From: Bacteroidetes bacterium UBA3022
GTDB lineage: Bacteria; Bacteroidota; Bacteroidia; Chitinophagales; BACL12
Length of the DNA: 14,068 bases
Direction: 5' to 3'
NCBI GenBank assembly: GCA_002346225.1
Contig: DDYY01000002.1
Coordinates: forward strand, 4,088 to 18,155
Part shown: piece after piece, positions 1 through 7,920 of the stretch
Layout of the letters: every line of letters starts with the position of its first letter
How positions within the stretch are numbered: position 1 is the first letter of the stretch
Notes under the pieces: generated by a model
What the model was told of the DNA's origin: nothing
Seen by the model: only the letters and a program-made list of their open reading frames with translations
Database searches by the model: none
Made by a program: the position numbers and the translations under genes

Positions 1-753
1 ATTACCGAATTCCTGCCCGTTTCCAGCACCGGACATATGATCATCGCTTCGTCCCTCATGGGCATAGCGGAAGATCCATTCACCAAATCATTTACCATCG
101 CCATTCAGCTGGGTGCCATCCTTTCGGTGGTAGTGTTGTACTGGAAACGCTTTTTCAAATCGTTCAACTTCTACCTGAAACTGCTGGCCGGATTTATTCC
201 CGCCATGATACTTGGTCTGCTACTGGGCGATGTGATTGACGCCCTGCTCGAAAATGTACTCGTGGTGGCCATCTCCCTGGTAGCAGGTGGGATTGTACTC
301 CTCTTCATCGATAAAATATTCGGTGCCGATACCGGCGACGACCAGAAGGAACCCGGCTTCCGGCAGGCATTCATCATCGGTGTGTTCCAGTGCCTCGCAT
401 TGGTGCCCGGCGTATCGCGCTCGGCAGCTACCATTATCGGCGGACTCACCCAAAAGCTGACGCGGAAAGCCGCTGCGGAATTTTCATTCTTCCTGGCAGT
501 GCCCACCATGTTCGCTGCTACCATCTACAAACTTTATCAGTTCTACGACGACGGCAATAGCTTCGGCAGTGCGGAAATTCCGCCCCTGGTCATCGGCAAT
601 GTGCTGGCTTTCATCATAGCCATCATCGCCATGCGCTCGTTTGTAGCTTATCTCACCAAATATGGATTCAAGGTCTTCGGCTGGTACCGCATCGCCATCG
701 GAACGGTTATCATCGTTATGCTGGCACTGGGCTTCGACCTGCAGATTGTATAA
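1..753 (+). CDS. uppP: Undecaprenyl-diphosphatase UppP/BacA (5' end cut by window edge)
   Basis: An integral membrane enzyme that dephosphorylates undecaprenyl diphosphate to recycle the lipid carrier for peptidoglycan and other surface polymers. The frame is open from base 1, so the start lies outside the window; the ATG at 37 is internal. The first visible residues read ITEFLPVSSTGH, the family's first signature, with the Glu and His that match E. coli BacA Glu21 and His30. The second signature, PGVSRSA, is encoded near bases 403-426, with its conserved Arg at 418-420. Several hydrophobic segments follow, and the C-terminus ends in a membrane helix as in the family. About 250 residues are visible and roughly 18-20 should be missing. 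The stop overlaps the truB start (TAATG), so the two genes are probably co-transcribed and translationally coupled. In many Bacteroidota this gene follows ftsX and a DUF3098 gene. Family identity is very secure. Confidence 0.97.
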   Translation: MTEFLPVSSTGHMIIASSLMGIAEDPFTKSFTIAIQLGAILSVVVLYWKRFFKSFNFYLKLLAGFIPAMILGLLLGDVIDALLENVLVVAISLVAGGIVLLFIDKIFGADTGDDQKEPGFRQAFIIGVFQCLALVPGVSRSAATIIGGLTQKLTRKAAAEFSFFLAVPTMFAATIYKLYQFYDDGNSFGSAEIPPLVIGNVLAFIIAIIAMRSFVAYLTKYGFKVFGWYRIAIGTVIIVMLALGFDLQIV

Positions 754-1487
754 TGTACACTCCCGAGGAATACCTGGAAGGGCGCCTGCTGCTAATTGAC
801 AAACCCCGCCTGTGGACATCCCACGATGTGGTGAACAAGGTGCGCTATCACCTGACACGCTACTGTAAGGTGAAAAAGATAAAAGTAGGACATGCCGGAA
901 CGCTCGATCCCCTGGCCACCGGATTGCTGATACTCGCTACGGGTAAAATGACCAAACAACTGCAGTCACTGATTGACGCAGGAAAAACCTATACCGGTAC
1001 TATCAAACTAGGGGCGATAACCCCATCGTACGACGGCGAGACCACCGAACAACAGCCGATGCCTTTTGAACACATAGATGCAACAACCATACGAAACTGT
1101 ATAGCCGGATTTGCCGGTGAACAACAGCAGATACCACCGGTACATTCTGCCATCAAAAAAGATGGTGCTCCCCTCTACATTAAAGCCCGCGAAGGAACGG
1201 AAATTGTTCCCGATGCCCGTCATATTACCATTTATGAAATCCATGCTACTTCCATAGAGCTGCCCTTTGTATCGCTGGAAGTAGCCTGCAGCAAAGGCAC
1301 TTATATCCGTTCACTAGCACATGACATAGGACAGCGCCTGGGCTGCGGTGCTTACCTGTATGCCCTGCAACGCACCGTTATCGGTCAGTACAAGCTGGAA
1401 GATGCCGTGTCCGTGGATGCCTTTCTCGAGAGCATAGGCCGGGGACCCTCCGGTGACTTTCCACCTAAACCCGCTGATCATCAGTAA
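753..1487 (+). CDS. truB: tRNA pseudouridine-55 synthase TruB
   Basis: Isomerises uridine 55 in the T-psi-C loop of tRNAs to pseudouridine in the cytoplasm. The 244-residue product shows IDKP at 15-18, the catalytic motif GTLDPLATGLL at 49-59 with the nucleophilic Asp at 52, GKTYTG at 77-82, PPVHSA at 128-133 and SKGTYIRSL at 180-188, all in family order. E. coli TruB is about 314 residues and ends in a PUA RNA-binding domain. Here the protein stops soon after the catalytic domain, which is the usual short form in Bacteroidota. The ATG shares its A with the last base of the uppP stop (TAATG), so no separate ribosome binding site is expected. ribF follows after 12 nt, giving a uppP-truB-ribF run. 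Confidence 0.97.
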   Translation: MYTPEEYLEGRLLLIDKPRLWTSHDVVNKVRYHLTRYCKVKKIKVGHAGTLDPLATGLLILATGKMTKQLQSLIDAGKTYTGTIKLGAITPSYDGETTEQQPMPFEHIDATTIRNCIAGFAGEQQQIPPVHSAIKKDGAPLYIKAREGTEIVPDARHITIYEIHATSIELPFVSLEVACSKGTYIRSLAHDIGQRLGCGAYLYALQRTVIGQYKLEDAVSVDAFLESIGRGPSGDFPPKPADHQ

Positions 1488-1499
1488 ATTTGTCGCCGG

Positions 1500-2459
1500 A
1501 TGAAAGTGTACCGCCATCTGAACCAACTGGAACCCTTCCGCAACGCCGTAGTAACCATCGGCACTTTCGATGGTGTGCACAAGGGACATCAGACCATCAT
1601 CCGCGCTATCATAGATAAGGCTAAAAGCCTGGGTGGCGAAAGCGTCATCATCACCTTCCACCCGCATCCCCGCCATATCATAGACCCCGACCAGCGACTG
1701 GCACAGCTGACCTCCATTGAAGAGAAGCTGCAATTGCTGGAAATGCTGGGTGTTGACCATGTGGTAGTGGTGCCCTTCTCCAGAGAGTTTTCAGAGATGA
1801 GCGCCGAAGCATATATTGAAGATTTCTTAATAGGAAAATTCCGACCGGCCTGCATTGTTATCGGATACGACCATCGCTTTGGCAACAACCGTAATGGTGA
1901 TATACACATGCTGAAAGCACATGCTGCCAGCCATGGTATTGAAGTAGATGAAATCACTGAACAGGTCATCAACGATATCACCATCAGCTCCACTAAAATC
2001 AGGAAGTTTCTGCTGGCGGGGAAAATTGAACCTGCCAATGAATTACTGGGCTATCCCTACAGCTTCCGCGGACTAGTTGTGAAAGGCGACGCCATCGGCA
2101 GGGAACTGGGTTACCCCACTGCCAATCTCATGCCCGACCATCGCAATAAACTCGTGCCGGGCAACGGCATCTTCGCGGTAAGGGTGCAGGTGCCGCATAA
2201 CAACCACTGGCTGCCGGGTATGATGAGCATAGGTGAACGCCCCACTTTCGATGGAAAAGACAAGCGCATAGAAGTACATATTTTCGATTACTCCGGCGAC
2301 CTCTACGGCGAGATGTTGCGTGTGGAAATGGTAGCCTTTACGCGCAATCAGGAAAAATTCGACAACCGGGATGACCTGATGCAGGCTATGGCTGCCGATG
2401 AGCAACAATGCCGTCAGTTGTTGTCAGCTGACACCGGCAACGGAAGCACCCATGCATAG
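1500..2459 (+). CDS. ribF: Bifunctional riboflavin kinase / FAD synthetase
   Basis: Phosphorylates riboflavin to FMN and then adenylylates FMN to FAD. The 319-residue length is typical. The N-terminal FAD synthetase domain (about 1-180) has the nucleotidyltransferase motif GTFDGVHKGH at 21-30, FHPHP at 53-57 and ISSTKIR at 162-168. The C-terminal flavokinase domain (about 183-310) has GRELGYPTANL at 200-210, which contains the PTAN motif, GIFAVRV at 223-229, IGERPTF at 244-250 and a Glu-Val-His stretch at 258-260. The start ATG at 1500 lies 12 nt after truB. Its 3' end overlaps the 3' end of the convergent holA by 36 nt, so the last 12 codons including the stop are also holA sequence on the other strand. 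Function is secure. Confidence 0.97.
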   Translation: MKVYRHLNQLEPFRNAVVTIGTFDGVHKGHQTIIRAIIDKAKSLGGESVIITFHPHPRHIIDPDQRLAQLTSIEEKLQLLEMLGVDHVVVVPFSREFSEMSAEAYIEDFLIGKFRPACIVIGYDHRFGNNRNGDIHMLKAHAASHGIEVDEITEQVINDITISSTKIRKFLLAGKIEPANELLGYPYSFRGLVVKGDAIGRELGYPTANLMPDHRNKLVPGNGIFAVRVQVPHNNHWLPGMMSIGERPTFDGKDKRIEVHIFDYSGDLYGEMLRVEMVAFTRNQEKFDNRDDLMQAMAADEQQCRQLLSADTGNGSTHA

Positions 2460-3446
2460 CTTGTAAATCATTTCTGTCAGCAAGCCTTTATCATCAGTAT
2501 TGCCGTTGTGCATCCCCTTCGACCTTAAGTCGTATTCCAGCAACAGCGAAAAGACATGCTCCACCTCTTCTTCACTGTACACCTTCCGTGCTTTGTTGAA
2601 TGAAGGCATGCTGCTGGCATGTATGCCATGCGATTTCCAGTGGCTCCATCCATTACCCGGTCCGTCGGGAAAAAACAGGTACAGCTTGGCGTAGGCAGCA
2701 TAAATATTAGCAAGGGTTACCACGGTAGGATTTTCCTTCGGATTGGATAGCATATAATGCAGGATGCGCAGCGAGCGGCTGAGGTCCTTCTCCAGCAAGG
2801 CATTTACCAACTCGAAAACATTGAAGTCCTTGCTGATACCAATATAAGTCTCAATATCCTCCGGTGTAACAGTAGCATTATCCTTCAGATTGATGCGCAG
2901 CTTTTCAATTTCATTCACCAGCCTGCTCAGATTCGTACCGATATGATCGCCCAGAATGGCAATGGCATGATCACTTGCCTGCAGCTTTTGCTGTTGCAGT
3001 TGGGCTTTGATAAATGTCGGTACCTCCTGCTCTTTCAGCACATCGGAAAGGAAAACCTCTCCGTGTTTAGCAATGTTCTTGAACAACTTCCTGCGGGCAT
3101 CGTACTTGCCCTGCTTGTAGGCAATGACCAGCACCGTAGTGGGAACAGGCTTTTCCAGGTAGGTTTCCAGCTTATCGAAATCCCGCATTTGCTTGGCCTC
3201 TTTTAATATCACCACCTGCCGCTCGGCAAACATGGGATAGCGCATACAGGTATCTATGATATCCTGCGCCTTACTGTCCTTGCCGTAAAAGATGCTTTGA
3301 TTGAAAGAGCGTTCGCTTTCATTCAGCAGTTCGTTTTCGAACACCTTTACCGCCTGGTCGATGAAAAACGGTTCTTCGCCGTGCAGCAAATACACGGGAA
3401 GAATTTTTCCGGCGCGGAGGTCTTTGTACAGTTTTTGAAAGGACAT
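2424..3446 (-). CDS. holA: DNA polymerase III delta subunit
   Basis: The clamp-loader delta subunit, which opens the beta sliding clamp during replication. The 340-residue product matches the family length. It begins MSFQKLYKDLRAGK and has the typical early strand VYLLHGEEPFFID (about 18-30), followed by an AAA+-like fold without a functional Walker A motif, as is normal for delta, and an all-helical C-terminal region containing a FNVFELVNALLEKD segment. A longer frame reaches 3506, but its extra 20 residues look unlike the family. The ATG at 3446 leads directly into the conserved start and leaves 22 nt to the divergent gene at 3469, so I chose it. The 3' end overlaps ribF tail to tail. Confidence in family is high, in the exact start good. 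Confidence 0.93.
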   Translation of the reverse strand: MSFQKLYKDLRAGKILPVYLLHGEEPFFIDQAVKVFENELLNESERSFNQSIFYGKDSKAQDIIDTCMRYPMFAERQVVILKEAKQMRDFDKLETYLEKPVPTTVLVIAYKQGKYDARRKLFKNIAKHGEVFLSDVLKEQEVPTFIKAQLQQQKLQASDHAIAILGDHIGTNLSRLVNEIEKLRINLKDNATVTPEDIETYIGISKDFNVFELVNALLEKDLSRSLRILHYMLSNPKENPTVVTLANIYAAYAKLYLFFPDGPGNGWSHWKSHGIHASSMPSFNKARKVYSEEEVEHVFSLLLEYDLRSKGMHNGNTDDKGLLTEMIYKLCMGASVAGVS

Positions 3447-3468
3447 ATGGTAAGTACGGGATAATTTT

Positions 3469-3936
3469 ATGCAAATTAGCAATAAGGTGCAACTATTGTA
3501 TTCCACATACGATTTTAAAATCCGTCAGAACAAGGGCGATGAGATTTGGGATATCATCCGTCGCAAGTGGGTGAAGCTCACCCCTGAAGAATGGGTGCGG
3601 CAGCATTTTGTGCACTACCTCATCACCGATTGCGGTTTTCCTGCCGCCTGGATCAGTGTGGAAAAACAAATCCGCGTCAACGGCATGCAGCGCCGCACTG
3701 ATATGGTGCTCTACAATCAAGCCGGTGCGCCGCGAATCATAGTGGAATGCAAGGCCGAAAGCGTGCGCCTCGACAATACAACTTTTCAGCAGGCCGCTAA
3801 CTACAACCTCACCCTGCAGGTACCCTACCTCATCATCACCAATGGCAGCCACGCCATGAGCGCGCACATCGACCGCGAGGCGGGTCGCTTCGAAATGCTG
3901 GAAGGACTGCCGCCGGAGATTTTGCAAAAAGCGTAA
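3469..3936 (+). CDS. Stand-alone HsdR-N-like (type I restriction R subunit N-terminal) PD-(D/E)XK protein
   Basis: A 155-residue protein matching the small Bacteroidota family annotated as 'type I restriction enzyme HsdR N-terminal domain-containing' (HSDR_N_2 type). It carries a nuclease-fold signature: RTDMVLYN with Asp78, then IIVECKAE with Glu93 and Lys95, spaced as in PD-(D/E)XK enzymes. Glu65 in SVEK could be the additional acidic residue. The N-terminal half has KWVKLTPEEWVRQHFVHYL (34-52), typical of the family. There is no helicase/translocase domain, and no hsdM or hsdS gene is nearby, so it is not a complete restriction system. It lies divergently from holA with a 22-nt gap, and TAATTTTA at 3462-3469 resembles the Bacteroidota -7 box but runs into the ATG. 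Its role is unknown; a housekeeping nucleic-acid role is possible but inferred. Confidence 0.85.
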   Translation: MQISNKVQLLYSTYDFKIRQNKGDEIWDIIRRKWVKLTPEEWVRQHFVHYLITDCGFPAAWISVEKQIRVNGMQRRTDMVLYNQAGAPRIIVECKAESVRLDNTTFQQAANYNLTLQVPYLIITNGSHAMSAHIDREAGRFEMLEGLPPEILQKA

Positions 3937-3990
3937 CCTTTGCTTTCTTAAAGGGCGATGAATGTCATTTAAGTAGTTCTATTTTTTTTT

Positions 3991-3998
3991 CATATTTG
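3991..3998 (+). promoter_or_regulatory. Candidate -7 element upstream of gdhA
   Basis: CATATTTG matches seven of the eight positions of the Bacteroidota -7 consensus TAnnTTTG, counting the two free ones. It lies 21 nt before the gdhA start, just after a run of T. No clear TTG -33 box is seen at the right distance. No Shine-Dalgarno sequence precedes the ATG, which is normal for this phylum. Confidence 0.35.
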
Positions 3999-4019
3999 GA
4001 CCTGTAAAACTCCTCCAAT

Positions 4020-5357
4020 ATGAATAAACAAGTAGCAGCGTTTATGCAATCCATTGCAGAACGCAACCCCAACGAGCCTGAATTTCTGCAGGCAGTGATG
4101 GAAGTGGCAGAGGTAATCGTTCCCTTTACTGCCAAATATCCCGAATTACGGAAAGCCAAAATCCTGGAACGCATTACTGAACCCGAACGTGTTATCATGT
4201 TCCGCGTGCCCTGGGTAGATGATAAAGGTGAAGTTCAAATTAACCGCGGTTACCGCATACAGATGAATACCGCCATTGGCCCTTATAAGGGCGGACTTCG
4301 TTTTCACCCCAGTGTCAACTTAAGCATATTAAAGTTTCTTGCATTCGAGCAGGTTTTCAAAAACAGCCTCACTACCCTGCCTATGGGCGGAGGTAAAGGG
4401 GGTTCCAACTTCGACCCCAAAGGCAAGAGCGATGCGGAAGTTATGCGCTTCTGCCAAAGCTTTATGTCTGAGCTGTACCGCCACATCGGTCCGCATACCG
4501 ATATCCCTGCGGGTGATATTGGTGTTGGCGGAAGAGAAATTGGTTTTCTGTTCGGCCAGTACAAACGCCTGAAAAATGAATTCACCGGCGTACTGACCGG
4601 CAAGGGCCGCTCCTGGGGCGGTAGCCTTATACGTCCTGAAGCCACCGGCTATGGCTGTGTGTACTTCGCACAGGAAATGCTGGCGCAACGCGGGGAAACC
4701 ATGAACAACAAGACGGTGATAGTCAGCGGTTCGGGTAATGTGGCGCAATATGCCATTGAGAAGTGTCTGGAAATAGGTGCCAAAGTGGTGACTGCCTCCG
4801 ACAGCACCGGATTCATTTACGATAAGGACGGCTTCAACAAGGAGAAACTCGCTTTTCTGATGGATTTGAAAAACAACCAGCGAGGTCGCATCAAAGCTTA
4901 CGCCGATAAATACAAATGCGAGTTCCATGCAGGCAAAAAACCATGGGGCGTAAAATGCGATATTGCACTGCCATGTGCGACACAGAATGAGCTGCTGGAC
5001 AAGGATGCCGCCACTTTGATTAAGAACAAGGTGATTTGTGTATCTGAGGGTGCCAATATGCCTTGCTCACCGGAAGCTACCAACCGCTTCCTGGAAGCAC
5101 GCATCCTCTACGGGCCAGGTAAAGCCAGCAATGCGGGTGGTGTTGCTACTTCGGGACTGGAAATGAGCCAGAACAGTATACGTCAAAACTGGACCAGGGA
5201 AAAAGTAGACGATGAGCTGAAAATCATCATGCACAATATCCACAAAACCTGCGTGCAATATGGTAAGGAACGCGGCTACATCAACTATGTGAAAGGCGCC
5301 AACATTGGTGGCTTTGTCAAAGTAGCCGACGCCATGCTCGCCCACGGTATCGTTTAA
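4020..5357 (+). CDS. gdhA: Hexameric glutamate dehydrogenase (probably NADP-specific)
   Basis: Reductively aminates 2-oxoglutarate with ammonium to give L-glutamate, or runs the reverse reaction. The 445-residue length matches the bacterial hexameric GdhA family. The N-terminal substrate domain has YRIQMNTAIGPYKGGLRF (78-95) with the substrate-binding Lys90, PMGGGKGGSNFDPKG (121-135) with the catalytic Lys126, and PAGDIGVGGREIG (163-175) with the proton-shuttling Asp166. The Rossmann domain has SGSGNVAQYA at 236-245. SEGANMP (342-348) and NAGGVATSGLEMSQN (371-385) follow as expected. Coenzyme choice is assigned from overall similarity to E. coli-type GdhA and is less sure than the reaction. 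The gene is apparently monocistronic, with a candidate promoter at 3991 and a strong terminator at 5370. It precedes the potassium-uptake genes; glutamate is the usual counter-ion for accumulated potassium. Confidence 0.97.
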   Translation: MNKQVAAFMQSIAERNPNEPEFLQAVMEVAEVIVPFTAKYPELRKAKILERITEPERVIMFRVPWVDDKGEVQINRGYRIQMNTAIGPYKGGLRFHPSVNLSILKFLAFEQVFKNSLTTLPMGGGKGGSNFDPKGKSDAEVMRFCQSFMSELYRHIGPHTDIPAGDIGVGGREIGFLFGQYKRLKNEFTGVLTGKGRSWGGSLIRPEATGYGCVYFAQEMLAQRGETMNNKTVIVSGSGNVAQYAIEKCLEIGAKVVTASDSTGFIYDKDGFNKEKLAFLMDLKNNQRGRIKAYADKYKCEFHAGKKPWGVKCDIALPCATQNELLDKDAATLIKNKVICVSEGANMPCSPEATNRFLEARILYGPGKASNAGGVATSGLEMSQNSIRQNWTREKVDDELKIIMHNIHKTCVQYGKERGYINYVKGANIGGFVKVADAMLAHGIV

Positions 5358-5369
5358 CTTTCTTTGCTC

Positions 5370-5406
5370 AAAAGCTGCACCGCACTTTGATAGCGGTGCA
5401 GCTTTT
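5370..5406 (+). terminator. Strong intrinsic terminator after gdhA
   Basis: A perfect 14-bp inverted repeat: AAAAGCTGCACCGC at 5370-5383, a 9-nt loop, and GCGGTGCAGCTTTT at 5393-5406. The A and T ends give the hairpin an A tract and a T tract on both sides, so it may also stop transcription on the opposite strand. It begins 12 nt after the gdhA stop. The candidate trkH promoter starts inside its loop. Confidence 0.9.
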
Positions 5407-5415
5407 GTACTTTTG
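5387..5415 (+). promoter_or_regulatory. Candidate trkH promoter overlapping the gdhA terminator
   Basis: TACTTTTG at 5408-5415 matches the Bacteroidota -7 consensus TAnnTTTG exactly. A TTG at 5387-5389 lies 18 bp upstream of it, within the 17-23 bp range expected for the -33 box. The TTG sits in the loop of the gdhA terminator hairpin. Transcription would start near 5421-5424, almost at the trkH start codon. Confidence 0.5.
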
Positions 5416-5425
5416 GGCTTGCTAA

Positions 5426-7216
5426 TTGGGTAAGCTTCCCTTCATATTAAAACAGATTCGAAAAGGCGCGGGTTACCTGCTGCCCCTGTTCAGTGTTGTC
5501 AGCATCATTGTACTGATTTACGACATTGGATTCCAGCACAGCAAAGAAGCCAAAAACCTGCTGGAGACCTACTATTATTGGTTTGTCTTCATCGCGTTTG
5601 TACTCTTGCTGTTGCGCGTCGATTATATCGGTGTCATCAAACGCAAGGTGAAGTACACCACCATAGAACTCATCCTTTTCTTCAGCTTTGCCGGCATCTG
5701 GATACTGCAATACTTCCTGCGTTCCTTTCTGATCGACGACCACCCGCTTAGGTACCTGCTGGATCTCTACATCATCGATATCCTGATGATTGTACTGCTG
5801 TTTGTAGTGGAGATATCGATAGGTTCCCTCAATCTGGGTAAGTTCTCTCAGAATCCGGCTATTGTATTCCTCATCAGCTTTGTGTTGCTCATCGTTATCG
5901 GAACATTGCTGCTGTTGTTACCCAACTCTACCAACATAGAACTGAGTGTGATAGATGCGTTGTTTACCTCTACAAGTGCTGTCTGTGTAACCGGACTGAT
6001 TGTAGTAGATACTGCCACGGCATTCACACCAATGGGACAGACCATCATCCTGGTGCTCATCCAGGCAGGTGGTATTGGCATCCTCACCTTTACCAGCTTT
6101 TTCGGTATGTACCTGCGCACCTCTTCGTCATTTCAGAGCCAGCTCATGCTGGGCGATATGCTGAACGAAGACCGCATGAGCGATATCTTCAAAAACCTGG
6201 TGCGTGTGATTGTTTTCACCATCTCCATCGAGTTGATTTTTGCAGGGTTTCTGTACGTTACCCTCGACCCCCTTGAATTCAGCTCCGATGCCGATATGAT
6301 CCGGTTCTCCATCTTTCATTCCATATCCGCATTCTGTAATGCCGGATTTTCTACCATGTCTGATGGCCTCTACGACAGCACATTGCGCTATAACTATTCC
6401 TTCCTGTTACTCATCGCGACACTGGTTGTTATCGGCGGACTGGGATTCAACATCATCTTCAATTTCTTCCGGTATATGAAATACAAGATGCGCATGCTAT
6501 TCCATGCCATTGTCAGCCATAAACCACTGGCATACCGGCCGCGCATCATCAACGTACACTCGAAAATCGTAACACTTACGACTGTGTTCCTCCTGGTATT
6601 CGGAACCATCATGTACCTATTGCTCGAAAAACACCACACCCTTGCCGATCATGGTCCCTTTGGCAAGGTGGTCACAGCATTCTTTGGCGCAGTAACACCC
6701 CGGACAGCAGGCTTCAACACCGTTGACATGACCCTGCTGGCGCCGGCCACCATTATCATTTACTTTCTGCTCATGCTCATCGGCGGCTCTCCCGGCTCCA
6801 CAGCCGGTGGTATTAAGACTACCACCTTTGCCGTGACGGTGATGAACGTGTACAGCCTGGCAAGAGGCAAAAACAGGATAGAAATATTTCGCAGGGAATT
6901 GAGTATCGGTTCTATTCGAAGGGCTTTTGCCGTTATCAGCATCTCTCTGTTAATCATCGGACTTTCGGTATTCATGCTGCATGTATTGCAGCCCGAACTC
7001 GACTCTACCAAGGTGCTGTTCGAATGTATATCGGCATTCTGTACAGTAGGACTTACCCTGGGCATTACACCCGAACTGCACGCGGCCTCCAAAGTGGTGA
7101 TTATTTTCACCATGCTGCTCGGACGGATAGGAACACTTACCATCCTGCTGGCGTTGTTCCGCAAAGTGAGTACACTGAGTTACCGTTACCCGACAGAATC
7201 AATTCTTATCAGTTAA
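5426..7216 (+). CDS. trkH: TrkH/KtrB-family potassium transporter, membrane subunit
   Basis: The ion-translocating subunit of a K+ uptake system in the inner membrane. The four half-filter loops of the family are visible: CVTG (187-190), CNAG (304-307), RTAG (426-429) and CTVG (539-542), each with its filter glycine. The loop GGSPGSTAGGIKTTT (453-467) is also present. At 596 residues it is longer than KtrB (about 450) or E. coli TrkH (about 480). The extra 110-130 N-terminal residues carry about four hydrophobic segments (roughly 18-32, 49-64, 79-98 and 108-130). The start appears to be TTG at 5426, because an in-frame TAA lies at 5423-5425 and the next Met is far inside the protein. trkA follows after 9 nt as its regulatory partner. 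Family is certain; the exact start is inferred. Confidence 0.93.
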   Translation: MGKLPFILKQIRKGAGYLLPLFSVVSIIVLIYDIGFQHSKEAKNLLETYYYWFVFIAFVLLLLRVDYIGVIKRKVKYTTIELILFFSFAGIWILQYFLRSFLIDDHPLRYLLDLYIIDILMIVLLFVVEISIGSLNLGKFSQNPAIVFLISFVLLIVIGTLLLLLPNSTNIELSVIDALFTSTSAVCVTGLIVVDTATAFTPMGQTIILVLIQAGGIGILTFTSFFGMYLRTSSSFQSQLMLGDMLNEDRMSDIFKNLVRVIVFTISIELIFAGFLYVTLDPLEFSSDADMIRFSIFHSISAFCNAGFSTMSDGLYDSTLRYNYSFLLLIATLVVIGGLGFNIIFNFFRYMKYKMRMLFHAIVSHKPLAYRPRIINVHSKIVTLTTVFLLVFGTIMYLLLEKHHTLADHGPFGKVVTAFFGAVTPRTAGFNTVDMTLLAPATIIIYFLLMLIGGSPGSTAGGIKTTTFAVTVMNVYSLARGKNRIEIFRRELSIGSIRRAFAVISISLLIIGLSVFMLHVLQPELDSTKVLFECISAFCTVGLTLGITPELHAASKVVIIFTMLLGRIGTLTILLALFRKVSTLSYRYPTESILIS

Positions 7217-7225
7217 ATTTATAAT

Positions 7226-7915
7226 ATGCAATTTATCATTATAGGACTTGGAAACTTCGGTGCATGGCTGGGCGATAACCTCACCCGCTCCGGACACGAA
7301 GTGATAGGTGTAGACCATAAGATGGAAAAGGTCGAGGCGCTGAAAGACCGCATCACACACGTTATCAAGCTCGACAGTACCGATATCCACGCTATCAAGA
7401 CCCTACCGCTCAAAGATGCAGATGCGGTGATTGTAGCAATCGGAGAAGATATCGGAGCATCCATTCTTACCACTGCGCTGCTCAAGCAATTGAATGTAAA
7501 ACGCATCATAGGTCGGGTCATCAGCCCGGTGCACGAAACAGTTATCTCAGCCATTGGCATCGATGAAGTGGTACACCCCGAGCAGGAAACTGCAGAACGC
7601 TGGAGCAAAAAACTCGATATGAACGGTGTGGTGGAATCGTTCAATATTTCGGGTAACTACAACATCATTGAAGTGAAAACCCCTGTGAAGTACGTCGATA
7701 AAACCATTCGCAACTGCGACCTGCGGAAACACTACGACCTCAATGTCATAACCATCCTGCGTAGCGAAAGCAAAGAAAGCATTTTCGGATTTGAAAAGAC
7801 AGTAAAGAACTCTGTGGGCGTAGTGACCGGCGATACCGTCATCATGGGCGACGATATCCTGGTACTGTTTGGTCACATCCGCGACCTCCGCAAATTCATT
7901 GAAGAGAACAACTAA
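7226..7915 (+). CDS. trkA: TrkA/KtrA-family potassium uptake regulatory protein (RCK domains)
   Basis: The cytoplasmic gating subunit that binds nucleotides and controls the TrkH/KtrB pore. The 229-residue length equals that of single-repeat KtrA. The RCK_N Rossmann domain starts at once: FIIIGLGNFG with the GxGxxG loop at 7-12, and Asp30 at the end of the second strand where the nucleotide ribose binds. Further landmarks are VIKLDSTD (46-53) and ADAVIVAIGED (65-75). The C-terminal part (about 140-225) fits a TrkA_C/RCK_C domain, with NIIEVKTPVKYVDKTI and a final MGDDILVLFG strand. It follows trkH by 9 nt and is surely in the same operon. The next gene converges on it with only 5 nt between the stops, and I see no terminator hairpin there. 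E. coli TrkA is a tandem duplication; this is the short form. Confidence 0.94.
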   Translation: MQFIIIGLGNFGAWLGDNLTRSGHEVIGVDHKMEKVEALKDRITHVIKLDSTDIHAIKTLPLKDADAVIVAIGEDIGASILTTALLKQLNVKRIIGRVISPVHETVISAIGIDEVVHPEQETAERWSKKLDMNGVVESFNISGNYNIIEVKTPVKYVDKTIRNCDLRKHYDLNVITILRSESKESIFGFEKTVKNSVGVVTGDTVIMGDDILVLFGHIRDLRKFIEENN

Positions 7916-7920
7916 GGTTG

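Noticed and set aside
2757..3206. Antisense frame of 149 codons inside holA
   Set aside because: No domain or conserved start; it is a shadow of the holA coding strand.
3447..3506. Longer N-terminus of holA
   Set aside because: The extra 20 residues do not resemble the family and would overlap the start of the divergent gene at 3469; the ATG at 3446 begins at the conserved N-terminus.
4329..4928. Long antisense frame (199 codons) inside gdhA
   Set aside because: It lies wholly opposite a highly conserved gene, shows no known domain, and arises from the codon bias of gdhA.
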